Source of the DNA: a virus | Reading direction: 5' to 3' (one strand) | IMG/VR virus record: IMGVR_UViG_3300049919_000164 | Span: 1-38,828 of that record | DNA: 38,828 bases | Part shown: positions 8,899 through 16,471 of the stretch, one piece after another | Layout of the letters: each line of letters starts with the position of its first letter | Position numbering within the stretch: position 1 is the stretch's first letter | The notes under the pieces: generated by a model | What the model was told of the DNA's origin: nothing | What the model saw: the letters and a program-made list of their open reading frames with translations, nothing else | The model's database searches: none | Made by a program: the position numbers and the translations under genes

Positions 8899-9866
8899 CT
8901 CTTTTGGTTAAAGTCTTGTGGCAATTCTACTTTAAATTCAATATCTACATATCCTCTTTTTAGTGGCTCAATAGTCATATCTTTTACTTTCACTTCAATC
9001 CATTTGCTATTGGTATAGTATTTAACAATAGGGCTTGATGCAATGCTTTCAACCATTGGATAGATATTTTCTTCAACTGATTGAAAACAACCAAATGAAC
9101 GTTGCTTCGTTTTCTCTATTACTTTTCCAAGCCCATTATTTGAATCGCTTAGCGAAGTTGGATAGTAAGGAATCATTTCTCCGCTTTTTATCTCTTTTGC
9201 GATTTGCTTTTCACGATTAGCATAAAACATAAAATGTCTTATCATACCATGTTCATCTGTCCATTGTAAGTAATGGCCAATAGGACACGTTTGTGGCTCG
9301 TATGTGATAGTTTGTACTTTGGTTGATGATAGTTTAACCTCGTGAGTAAAAATAGCTGTAGATGTGACTGGAATAGTTTTTACTCCACTAATAGTACTAC
9401 CAATGACGGACGAATCATGTTCTTTATCGGAATTAACCAATAATGGATAGCCACCCCAATAAGGGAAAGTATAATCTGCGTTTGATTTTGCTTCGTCAAA
9501 TTGATAAGCACCCCACCGCAAAGAGAAAGGAACGTTTTCTATTTCAGTCAAAGCGGTTACAACAACATTAAATGAAGCTTGATAAAACGGATCATCTGCA
9601 TTTGCAGAGTAATTTAGCGTAAAGTCTTTATTTGCAAAGTAGCTTTCAAAAATAACTGATAAATCAAACGTACATACGCGAGATATACAGTTTCTTTTTA
9701 ATGTAATGCCATTTGCTGCAATACTTACTTCTTGAGTTGTAGAATATCCGCTACCCAATGTTATTTTAAGCGTATTAGGCTCAAATACGAATGAATAAGC
9801 GTCTGAGGTTAGTATTGTATAATTAAAAGGTGCTGTTGCCCCTGAATGCGTTATTGTTCTGCTCAT
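8895..9866 (-). CDS. Tail protein, 323 aa
   Basis: A 323-residue, strand-rich protein starting MSRTITHSGATAPFNYTI. It is coupled by four-base overlaps to both neighbours, so it belongs to a tightly translated tail operon. It may be the tail tube or a distal tail component: its size and place before the tape measure gene allow either. No family motif is certain. Confidence 0.65.
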   Translation of the reverse strand: MSRTITHSGATAPFNYTILTSDAYSFVFEPNTLKITLGSGYSTTQEVSIAANGITLKRNCISRVCTFDLSVIFESYFANKDFTLNYSANADDPFYQASFNVVVTALTEIENVPFSLRWGAYQFDEAKSNADYTFPYWGGYPLLVNSDKEHDSSVIGSTISGVKTIPVTSTAIFTHEVKLSSTKVQTITYEPQTCPIGHYLQWTDEHGMIRHFMFYANREKQIAKEIKSGEMIPYYPTSLSDSNNGLGKVIEKTKQRSFGCFQSVEENIYPMVESIASSPIVKYYTNSKWIEVKVKDMTIEPLKRGYVDIEFKVELPQDFNQKR

Positions 9867-10345
9867 AATAGTTTGTATTCTGTAAATATTCGTCCTATTT
9901 CTTTATCTAAGCTATCGTAAAGCGGCTGAAATTCGTTTGAATAGATGTCTTTTCGTCCGCCTTTTCTGTATAATTCTGTCCCGTACCATCCTATTTTTTG
10001 ACGTAAAGCCCAAGCGAATGACTTTCTTTTACTTTCACTTTCAAATGATAATCCAGCTTTATAAGTCCATTCAAGTATTTTTTCTTTAACGCCTCTATTT
10101 TTACAAGCAAATCTACCAAATAAGGGTGGTATTCCTTTTTCTACATTTTCAAAAAATTGCGCTCCCCAAACAATACCTGTGTAATTGTTTACTTCCTCAC
10201 GCATTGAATCAGCATTCGACCTAATATAATCATTATTCGGATATGCTTTTCGTATTTTACCTTGAACTTTTACTTTAAAGGCTTTTAATTCCTTTTCAAG
10301 TGTTTTGTTGACTTCAAGATTTATTTTATTTATGTTGTCAGACAT
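9863..10345 (-). CDS. Head-tail or tail completion protein, 160 aa
   Basis: A 160-residue, basic, mostly helical protein. It overlaps the next gene by four bases and the previous gene by sixteen. Size and order resemble HK97 gp10-like or tail-completion proteins, which sit between connector and tail tube genes. The match is positional and no diagnostic motif was seen. Confidence 0.6.
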   Translation of the reverse strand: MSDNINKINLEVNKTLEKELKAFKVKVQGKIRKAYPNNDYIRSNADSMREEVNNYTGIVWGAQFFENVEKGIPPLFGRFACKNRGVKEKILEWTYKAGLSFESESKRKSFAWALRQKIGWYGTELYRKGGRKDIYSNEFQPLYDSLDKEIGRIFTEYKLL

Positions 10346-10749
10346 AATGAATAACGGGCTGTTAGATTAAATACTATTCCGTAATCGTTATAGTTAGTTT
10401 GCATCCAATTTGGGAACGGTTTACTTGTAAATGATAGTTCTATACCTTTACGCTGCATTAAGTCTTTAAAATCAATGTATTTCAACATAAAATCATGCAA
10501 ATACTCATTAACTTTTTCTTTTGGCAATTTATCAAATCCAACGTGTACAAAATAAAGGCTCATTTCCTTTTCAAATCGTTGTTGATTGTCAAATAGTGGC
10601 TGTGTTGGCTCGTTGAAATTGCGCCAAATACAAGGGAATTGATATTGTGTTGCGGCTTTTATATTCCTATCAGGGTTGTTTTCAACAATAAACCATGCCA
10701 AACCTACTGCTTTTGCGCAATCACTGAATATTTGGTCGAATGCTGTCAT
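10330..10749 (-). CDS. Neck or tail terminator-like protein, 139 aa
   Basis: A 139-residue protein starting MTAFDQIFSDCAKAVGLAWF, with aromatic and strand-rich segments (YFVHVGFDKLPKEKV). It lies between the 187-aa and 160-aa genes with overlaps at both ends. Tail terminators of siphoviruses have this size and position. The assignment is inferred from gene order. Confidence 0.55.
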   Translation of the reverse strand: MTAFDQIFSDCAKAVGLAWFIVENNPDRNIKAATQYQFPCIWRNFNEPTQPLFDNQQRFEKEMSLYFVHVGFDKLPKEKVNEYLHDFMLKYIDFKDLMQRKGIELSFTSKPFPNWMQTNYNDYGIVFNLTARYSLCLTT

Positions 10750-11309
10750 TTCTTTTCGCTTATTATTTTGTTGTATTTCCTTTGTTTATTGCTCTCTTTG
10801 GCATCGTGTTGGAACGTATAGATATATTCAACTAATGGATAGTTCCATGCTTCACTCATTGATATGCCTTTTTTATTTGACATTGCTAGAACCATGTTTG
10901 TCAACCCGTTTTCGTCTTTGTCTCCAAATCCTGCTTTCTTTTCATCCTCTGTTAACTCTACTTTTATTTCATTAAAAGCTTCGGCATAGCGCAATGACTG
11001 CTCTTTTACTTCCCAAGCGAAACGGTAAAAATCTATTAACGGACATTTTAAAAGCCATTTTTCTTGATTGTCTTTTATTCCAAAGAAAATCTCTACATAT
11101 GCTAATAGCAATTCGGTTGTATCTTTTGTGTCCCAAATCCAAGACTGCTCAAGTATTGTTATTGCAGAATGCTTCATTGGTTTAATGCCTTGAATTTCTT
11201 TTGGCATATCGAACTGTGAGCATTCTTGCAGTAAGTCAACACCCGCAATAGTCGAAATAGGTAGTATATTTCCGATTTCCTTTAGCTTTGTTTTGTGTGT
11301 GATTATCAT
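10746..11309 (-). CDS. Conserved structural-cluster protein, 187 aa
   Basis: A 187-residue, helix-rich protein with a highly charged C-terminus (KESNKQRKYNKIISEKK) and several Trp residues. It is coupled to both neighbours by four-base overlaps. It may be a connector or an assembly factor. No recognised motif, no membrane segment and no sign of programmed frameshift at its ends. Confidence 0.55.
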   Translation of the reverse strand: MIITHKTKLKEIGNILPISTIAGVDLLQECSQFDMPKEIQGIKPMKHSAITILEQSWIWDTKDTTELLLAYVEIFFGIKDNQEKWLLKCPLIDFYRFAWEVKEQSLRYAEAFNEIKVELTEDEKKAGFGDKDENGLTNMVLAMSNKKGISMSEAWNYPLVEYIYTFQHDAKESNKQRKYNKIISEKK

Positions 11310-11785
11310 ATAAAATAACTTAATCTGTAAATATCGATATTGTAGTCTGTCGGATATGTTTCGTCAAGTCCTGCAGCCGATAATGTTTCACGTATTTCAC
11401 CCAGCATTTCAACCATTTCATTCCACGCCTCATCCTGCTTATTTTTGTACGATATACGGATAGTATCTTGTGCTGACTGTATTTGTTCACCTTGCATTGT
11501 CGAAGCACTCTGATAGTCTTTAATGACGTTGCAGAATACATAATTAGCTATTGGACTTGTTAGTGTTGTTTCGTCAACCAATAAATCAGCAACTTCCGAA
11601 GGTACTACTTCCGAACCGAATAGCTTTACAAGTAGTTTCTTTTGGTATTTTGATATGCTTACCATTAACTTATCATTTTGATAGGTAACAGCATCGCCCG
11701 AAGGTGTATCTAATGCAGCGTTTACCTGCGTATCAGGTAATTCAAGTAATCCAGTGAAGTAGCGGTTGTTTATTAAATTATCCAT
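11306..11785 (-). CDS. Head-tail connector-like protein, 159 aa
   Basis: A 159-residue helical protein, the first gene after an intrinsic terminator at 11797-11825. It contains KKLLVKLFGSEVVPSEV and a long C-terminal helix. Small helical adaptors of about this size follow the capsid gene in HK97-like phages, which supports a head-tail connector role. Its start follows a short A-rich leader rather than a Shine-Dalgarno sequence. Confidence 0.6.
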   Translation of the reverse strand: MDNLINNRYFTGLLELPDTQVNAALDTPSGDAVTYQNDKLMVSISKYQKKLLVKLFGSEVVPSEVADLLVDETTLTSPIANYVFCNVIKDYQSASTMQGEQIQSAQDTIRISYKNKQDEAWNEMVEMLGEIRETLSAAGLDETYPTDYNIDIYRLSYFI

Positions 11786-11796
11786 GTTTGTAGTAT

Positions 11797-11825
11797 TAAA
11801 AAAGGGCAGCCATAAGACCGCCCTT
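11797..11825 (-). terminator. Intrinsic terminator after capsid-associated genes
   Basis: On the minus strand AAGGGC pairs with GCCCTT around a 12-base loop region and is followed by a run of six T. It separates the capsid, 151-aa and 52-aa genes from the connector and tail genes. This would keep capsid transcripts more abundant than connector transcripts. Confidence 0.75.
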
Positions 11826-11828
11826 AAT

Positions 11829-11987
11829 TTATTTTTTTTGCGGTTTTTTAGGCTTTTCCGCTATCTGTAAATTGTCAGTCGCCACGCCTTTTGCAATTAA
11901 ACTATCAGCATGATTATCAACAATAAATTCTATCGTATCGCCACTTTTGTAATTGCAATGGTCTTTTATAAACAAAACCTTTTTCAT
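11829..11987 (-). CDS. Small basic protein, 52 aa, next to capsid genes
   Basis: The 52-codon frame starts at ATG 11987 (MKKVLFIKDHCNYKSGDTIEF) and ends in a basic tail (KPKKPQKK). It follows the 151-aa gene after two bases and is closed by the terminator. Small beta-type proteins with a basic tail occur in this position in many Bacteroidota phages, where they may decorate or complete the head. Role inferred. Confidence 0.6.
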   Translation of the reverse strand: MKKVLFIKDHCNYKSGDTIEFIVDNHADSLIAKGVATDNLQIAEKPKKPQKK

Positions 11988-11989
11988 CT

Positions 11990-12445
11990 TTAATTAGACT
12001 TAAAGGATAGTTTTACATAATCGACTTTTGATTTACCGCCTGTATTGGTAACTAAAATTTTATAGTATCTATAATATTGTTTAGTAGTAATTTCTGTTAA
12101 AGGTGCGACAGTGTCAGTACTTCCTACGCCTGTCCAACTAACTGTTTTTAATGTTGAATAAGTATCAGTACTAAAATGCTTCCCTTGTATGACAATAGTA
12201 CACACACCATTTGCACCTGTAGTTTTATCCGAAACTTTAACTCTACCATTGAAAAACACGCCTTCTGGTTTATTTAATTCGTAGGTATAACTAAAAGTTG
12301 TTGCAACTACTGTTCCTAGTGTATCAGATGCAATACCAGTGTATTCAGATACCCATAAATTCCCCATGTTCAAAGTATATGCCTTTTGGGCTGTTGCGGT
12401 CACGATTCCAACGGATAACATAACCATTAAAATAAACTGTTTCAT
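11990..12445 (-). CDS. Exported or virion beta-sandwich protein with signal peptide, 151 aa
   Basis: Residues 1-19 form a clear Sec signal peptide (MKQFILMVMLSVGIVTATAQ, with cleavage likely after TATA). The rest is strand-rich with no Cys clusters. The gene lies directly after the major capsid gene. Proteins in this place are usually head decorations, which do not need export, so the signal peptide is unexpected. It may be a secreted or surface factor made late in infection, or a decoration with an export-like N-terminus. Confidence 0.7.
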   Translation of the reverse strand: MKQFILMVMLSVGIVTATAQKAYTLNMGNLWVSEYTGIASDTLGTVVATTFSYTYELNKPEGVFFNGRVKVSDKTTGANGVCTIVIQGKHFSTDTYSTLKTVSWTGVGSTDTVAPLTEITTKQYYRYYKILVTNTGGKSKVDYVKLSFKSN

Positions 12446-12474
12446 TTTATTTGTTTTTATTTGTTTGTAAAATA

Positions 12475-12498
12475 GTGAGCGTATATTTCAACGCTCAC
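12475..12498 (-). terminator. Hairpin after the capsid gene (weak terminator or mRNA stabiliser)
   Basis: GTGAGCGT (12475-12482) pairs perfectly with ACGCTCAC (12491-12498) around eight bases. On the minus strand only a short T stretch follows, so it is a weak terminator at best. It may protect the capsid mRNA 3' end. Confidence 0.5.
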
Positions 12499-12506
12499 CG
12501 ATTAAT

Positions 12507-13772
12507 TTAAGCAACTGGCTTAGTGATTGCATCTTTTGCAGTTTCGATATCGCTAATTTTAACGAAGTTGTTTTTGTGAGCTTTCACAAATTGCATTCCG
12601 TAAAATTCGCCACGAATCGCATAACGGTTCTTTTGGAAGTCATCATTTATCCAACCGATTTCAAACTCAATGTTTTGAACAAAGTTGAAAGTTGCTTTTG
12701 TGAAGTCACCAATCAATACTTCGTTTTCGGTCAAATATTCAGTTTCGATAATTGGAATGTTTTTCAACGATTTGTTGGCAGTTGTCAACCAAGTCGGCAA
12801 AATGTAATTACCGTTTTTGTCTTTTTGCAAATCCAATTCGTTTACTTTTTCGATTGACATCAAAATAGCAGTCGGGCGTTGACCTCTTACTGCCTTACGA
12901 GATTGTAACCATGCTTTCAAAAGAACGTCCCACAAAGTAGGTTCTGGAATCGCGATACCTGCTGTTGCAAATTCAACGGCATATATTGATTTCAAACCGT
13001 TGATTTCGGTTGTACCTGCACCATTTATAATGGCATCGTTGTATTTATTAATCAACTCATCCATCAATTCCTTGCGAACTTCTTGTTCCAGCGTTGGATA
13101 GTTCCAAGTAGCGATTTTAGAGATAGGCACAATTGCGGCGATACATTTTGCTGTAACTTCGGCTTCAGTCCAATTGTAATCAATAAAAGGTTTTGCATCA
13201 CCTTCAGCAACATAAGCTGGTGAGCCTTCTTTTTTCGAGCGTTCCATCCATACGTAAGGATTTGAACCTTTCCCACCATTCATTTCATTGATAAGGCTCG
13301 AAGGCAAAAATTCAGGCAATACAGGAGCAGCATCAACAACATTGTCACGATAGCCTAAAGATTTAGGAGCTACGATATTTGCCATTGTGATAGGTGCTGC
13401 CGAGCGCACTGTAAGTTTTACAGAACCGCTGTTTTGAGTTGCTAAGATTTTTTCTTTGTTGGCTTCAAATTCGGCACGGAAAGAATCCCAAAAACCTTCA
13501 GGCTTTTTGCTGCCTGCACGCATCCCTTCAATAGTAGATTGCAAAGATACGATTGTTTCAGCTACGGTTTTCCCGTTACCCAAATCACCAAGTTTTTCAC
13601 CAACGATTTCAGATGCTTTGCTTTCTAAAGCGGCACGCAAAGTTTCGTTTTCTTTTTGCATTGCATCGAATAAACCGCCTGCAAGTTGCTCAGCTCCTTG
13701 AAGCTGTTCGTCTGTGTATCCTTTGGCTTTAAAGTTGGAACGCAAACTTTCAATAAATACTTCCTTTTTCAT
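12507..13772 (-). CDS. Major capsid protein, HK97-like, 421 aa
   Basis: A 421-residue protein. Residues about 1-125 are helical and charged, like the delta (scaffold) domain that the prohead protease removes. The shell domain then follows, with the motifs VPISKIATWNY, LMDELINKYNDAIINGAG and a C-terminal IEFEIGWINDDFQKNRYAIRGEFYGMQFV segment characteristic of HK97-fold capsids in this group. It lies straight after the protease gene. Its visible GC content is higher than that of its neighbours, as expected for a highly expressed gene. Confidence 0.93.
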   Translation of the reverse strand: MKKEVFIESLRSNFKAKGYTDEQLQGAEQLAGGLFDAMQKENETLRAALESKASEIVGEKLGDLGNGKTVAETIVSLQSTIEGMRAGSKKPEGFWDSFRAEFEANKEKILATQNSGSVKLTVRSAAPITMANIVAPKSLGYRDNVVDAAPVLPEFLPSSLINEMNGGKGSNPYVWMERSKKEGSPAYVAEGDAKPFIDYNWTEAEVTAKCIAAIVPISKIATWNYPTLEQEVRKELMDELINKYNDAIINGAGTTEINGLKSIYAVEFATAGIAIPEPTLWDVLLKAWLQSRKAVRGQRPTAILMSIEKVNELDLQKDKNGNYILPTWLTTANKSLKNIPIIETEYLTENEVLIGDFTKATFNFVQNIEFEIGWINDDFQKNRYAIRGEFYGMQFVKAHKNNFVKISDIETAKDAITKPVA

Positions 13773-13782
13773 TTTGTGAGTT

Positions 13783-14376
13783 TTAATTGTGTTTTGTAAA
13801 TATGTTTTTTAATAAATCCTTTTCAATAATTGGTTTGATAGTATCGCCTTCAACTTTTGCATCGCTTCGAAGTGTACAAGCCACATCGGCTGGCTCTGGT
13901 GCAAATGCTACGTGTTTAGGCTGCCATTTTAAAGCAGTGTAAGAAACATTACCATCCACATCCAAACGCATTACATTAAAGATATTGCAGCCTATTGATA
14001 CTGATTTCAACACACCATTTTCAATATCCAATAATAATGCTTCGTCAGCTCTTGCACCTAACTTGAATGTAGCTACAATTTGGCCGTTACCAATTTCATA
14101 TGATATTGAAATACCTCTCAAGTCTTCGGCTTCACGCTCCCAATGTGATTCAAATAAAGGCAAACCACTATCTAAGCGGTCAGTCATTACTGCATCAGGT
14201 GAACATCTCAATACCTCGGTAAACTCCTCATACATATCAGCATATTTGTAACCCTGCAATTTGATAGGGTTTTCGGTTGCAATAACAGCCGTAAAACTTT
14301 TATCTTCACGATTAACAGTAAATGCTGCATCGCTACGAAAGGTTTCAAATCCTAATTTAGTTTCCGTATTTTTCAT
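13783..14376 (-). CDS. Prohead serine protease, HK97 (U35) type, 197 aa
   Basis: A 197-residue protein with His78 in a FESHW context and Ser127 in the VSIGC context. These correspond to the catalytic His and Ser of the herpesvirus/HK97 prohead protease fold. The size agrees with the family. It overlaps the portal gene end and is followed by the capsid gene, the standard portal-protease-capsid order. It should cleave the capsid N-terminal delta domain during head maturation. Confidence 0.88.
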   Translation of the reverse strand: MKNTETKLGFETFRSDAAFTVNREDKSFTAVIATENPIKLQGYKYADMYEEFTEVLRCSPDAVMTDRLDSGLPLFESHWEREAEDLRGISISYEIGNGQIVATFKLGARADEALLLDIENGVLKSVSIGCNIFNVMRLDVDGNVSYTALKWQPKHVAFAPEPADVACTLRSDAKVEGDTIKPIIEKDLLKNIFTKHN

Positions 14377-15619
14377 ATAATTTGTTTAATTGCATTGTTG
14401 TATTAATTCCTGCATTTTTTAAAGCAGTTAGATTTTCAATAAGTATTTTATCAGATTCAAGTTCTAATTTTCTGTTGGCTTGTAAAAATCCAATATCAGA
14501 CGTTTTAACAGCTATCTTTTCATTTGTAAGTCCAAACATATTAGTTAAGTCCTTACAAATATCATTTGCATAACTAACAGCAATATCGCTCCAAATTTTA
14601 GCCTCAGCAACTTCCTTATTTGTGAATGTAGTACCCTCTTTCAAAGGTAGTAAATCCTTATCAACTCCGAATATGCCCGCAATAGCTAAAAAGTTAGCAA
14701 CACTTTCTTCGAGTGGCATTAAATCCTTTATGCTTACCAATGTATTAAGTCCTGCTAATGGCGTATCTGATACAGCTTTTATTTGTCTGTCACCAGTCAA
14801 ACCAAAACGATTATTAATATCTTTGATAATATCGTCCCGCTTTGCAGGATTAAGTGCAGCCGCTAAATCATTCTGATTTTTTTGCTGTGGAAATAAAATG
14901 TAAGCAGTGCCATTATTTACATAAACGTTATACCTCGCCTGATATACTGCTAAAAGATTATCGACATTGTTTTTTGCAGCAAACAAAGGACTTAAACCCC
15001 TGTAATCCGATGTGCTCCTATCTTTTAAATAACTCTTTGAATGAATTATAAATTTAGGGCTTATCTTATCGACTGTCAAAGAATAATCGTAATACTGAAT
15101 ATAATCTTCAATTGTTGCAGCTTTCAACATATCCATTTCAGTTGTTTTTAACTGAATTTGAACCTTGTCAGGCTGCAATAATAGTATTGATTGAACATTG
15201 TCTTTAGTAATTTTTTCGGTGTCCTGTGGACATTTAAAATACAAATATCCATTACCGTCCGACAACTCAGAAAAGACAAAGTTGTAAATCAAATCAGTGA
15301 ATGAACCATCATATATATTCGGCTTCGAGAATAAACGCTGCATATTGCTATTCATGCGTATTTCTTTGCCTGCACTGTTCTCTAAATGAACCGTCTCAAA
15401 TAATTTAGCTACCTTTTCAGCAATACAGTCAATCGGAAAAAAAACCTCCGCTAATTGGCTTGCAATTAAATATCCATTATCGTTTGAAAGTTTTAACGGC
15501 AATATCTGCTCCGACACATTTAAGTAAGTAAAAAACGAACCATCCGAAAGCTGCGTGAATGACGCTGTTTGTTGCGGTGCTGTTGCTTGTTTTTTCCTTA
15601 AAAAGTCGAGTGCTCCCAT
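14357..15619 (-). CDS. Portal protein, HK97 family, 420 aa
   Basis: I choose ATG 15619 (MGALDFLRKKQATAPQQ). An extended frame to 15691 would begin inside the late-promoter dyad, and the promoter box at 15638-15645 lies downstream of that start. The protein has the family features: an SDGNGYLYFKCP segment, the YRGLSPLFAAKNNVDNLL helix, and a C-terminal region on a FTNKEVAEAKIWSDIAVSYAN helix. It forms the dodecameric DNA gate at the head vertex and binds terminase. It overlaps the protease gene by 20 bases. Confidence 0.9.
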   Translation of the reverse strand: MGALDFLRKKQATAPQQTASFTQLSDGSFFTYLNVSEQILPLKLSNDNGYLIASQLAEVFFPIDCIAEKVAKLFETVHLENSAGKEIRMNSNMQRLFSKPNIYDGSFTDLIYNFVFSELSDGNGYLYFKCPQDTEKITKDNVQSILLLQPDKVQIQLKTTEMDMLKAATIEDYIQYYDYSLTVDKISPKFIIHSKSYLKDRSTSDYRGLSPLFAAKNNVDNLLAVYQARYNVYVNNGTAYILFPQQKNQNDLAAALNPAKRDDIIKDINNRFGLTGDRQIKAVSDTPLAGLNTLVSIKDLMPLEESVANFLAIAGIFGVDKDLLPLKEGTTFTNKEVAEAKIWSDIAVSYANDICKDLTNMFGLTNEKIAVKTSDIGFLQANRKLELESDKILIENLTALKNAGINTTMQLNKLYEKYGN

Positions 15620-15637
15620 AAATTCAATTCTTTTTTG

Positions 15638-15645
15638 CAAAAATA
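15638..15645 (-). promoter_or_regulatory. Late promoter -7 box (TATTTTTG) for the portal operon
   Basis: On the minus strand the box reads TATTTTTG followed by CAAAAAAGAA, as at 4156-4163. It lies about 19 bases before the portal ATG. The dyad at 15675-15690 is exactly 29 bases upstream, the same distance as at the other late promoter. Confidence 0.7.
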
Positions 15646-15647
15646 TA

Positions 15648-15676
15648 TTGTAATTCAATAATAATTTATATCTTTG
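15648..15676 (+). promoter_or_regulatory. Plus-strand promoter for the 15.7-16.5 kb genes
   Basis: TTG (15648-15650), then 18 bases, then TATCTTTG (15669-15676), matching the Bacteroidota -33/-7 pattern. The late dyad begins at 15675 and so covers the likely start point. Binding there would block this promoter while helping the divergent late one. Confidence 0.65.
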
Positions 15677-15690
15677 TCGGTTATACGACA
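15675..15690. promoter_or_regulatory. Late-promoter dyad TGTCG-N6-CGACA, copy 2
   Basis: The sequence TGTCGGTTATACGACA is a perfect 5-base inverted repeat with a six-base spacer. It differs by one base from copy 1 at 4193-4208 (spacer ATTATA versus GTTATA). It sits between two divergent promoters. Confidence 0.65.
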
Positions 15691-15703
15691 TAAATATAAA
15701 AAT

Positions 15704-15997
15704 ATGATACTGCCATTAACAAAGTACAAAGAGGTTTATCACCCTACAAAATCGGTTAGAACTGTTGAACGCATGGTAAAAAGCGGATTAGTTCCTGAGA
15801 ATCATATACGAATAGGTGGAAGCATAAAACCTTTGTTAATAGAGATAGTTGATGATAATGGCATTAAATTACACTATTACCCTTTTGTGGTAGATTTCTT
15901 GCTAACTAAACTGATTTCACTTCAATCAGCAGCGCAATATTGCTGTGAAAATAACCTATCAATGTCAACATTTTGTAAATTAGCTAAATTGAAATAG
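15704..15997 (+). CDS. Possible DNA-binding protein, 97 aa, first gene of an island between portal and terL
   Basis: ATG 15704 (MILPLTKYKEVYHPTKSV) lies about 28 bases after a TATCTTTG promoter box. Residues 15-33 (RTVERMVKSGLVPENHIR) resemble a short helix-turn-helix of the kind in excisionase-like regulators, and a second helical region follows near 70-95. It is transcribed away from the portal gene and against terL. It could regulate the divergent late promoter, which is an inference from position. Confidence 0.6.
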   Translation: MILPLTKYKEVYHPTKSVRTVERMVKSGLVPENHIRIGGSIKPLLIEIVDDNGIKLHYYPFVVDFLLTKLISLQSAAQYCCENNLSMSTFCKLAKLK

Positions 15998-15998
15998 T

Positions 15999-16172
15999 AT
16001 GATTTGTCCGCAAGGTAAGCACCAATTTAAGACGTGCAAAGATGCTGTTATCTTTAATAAGGCTAATGGATTAAAATACGGTGAATACTATAATGTCTAT
16101 CGATGTACCTTTTGCAATGATTACCACCTATCAAGTAGAGAGAAGAAAGTTAAACGAATAAAACATATTTAA
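15999..16172 (+). CDS. Small zinc-binding protein, 57 aa
   Basis: The frame starts at ATG 15999, two bases after the previous stop (MICPQGKHQFKTC). Cys3 and Cys13, then CTFC (Cys36 and Cys39), with nearby His residues, look like a zinc ribbon. The C-terminus is basic. A similar CPIC/CIIC protein is encoded at 21960-22064. It belongs to the same plus-strand transcript as its neighbours. Function unknown; nucleic-acid binding is plausible. Confidence 0.6.
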   Translation: MICPQGKHQFKTCKDAVIFNKANGLKYGEYYNVYRCTFCNDYHLSSREKKVKRIKHI

Positions 16173-16183
16173 AAAATAACATT

Positions 16184-16471
16184 ATGAAAAAGACTATTTT
16201 ATTTCTCGCTATTATTCTAGCTTCATGTTCTTCGGAACTAGATGTTCCTGTTGTTTTGAATGACTATCTATTTACTCAATCAATATCAGTTACTAAGGGG
16301 ATTACTAATTCAAATCCAGTAGGTATGACTACAAGAACTGAGAATAAATTTAAAATGTTACAGATTACAGAGAAAAAAGCAATTGATGTATGTAAAGAAA
16401 AAACATATACTAAAAAAGTGTCTGATATTATGACTAGCAGTGTAACTACATTCGTTGCAATTAATAAATAA
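16184..16471 (+). CDS. Small lipoprotein, 95 aa (candidate superinfection-exclusion or moron protein)
   Basis: It starts MKKTILFLAIILASCSSELD: a type II signal peptide with lipobox LASC and Cys15 as the acylated residue. The mature part is about 80 residues, polar, with no membrane segment. The gene ends 11 bases inside the convergent terL 3' end. Phage-encoded lipoproteins outside the lysis cluster often alter the host envelope, for example to block superinfection. That role is inferred and not visible in the sequence. Confidence 0.65.
   Translation: MKKTILFLAIILASCSSELDVPVVLNDYLFTQSISVTKGITNSNPVGMTTRTENKFKMLQITEKKAIDVCKEKTYTKKVSDIMTSSVTTFVAINK

Noticed and set aside
10330-11309. Programmed frameshift for a tail assembly chaperone
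   Set aside because: The overlaps are simple ATGA or short start-stop overlaps; no slippery heptamer in the right place was seen.
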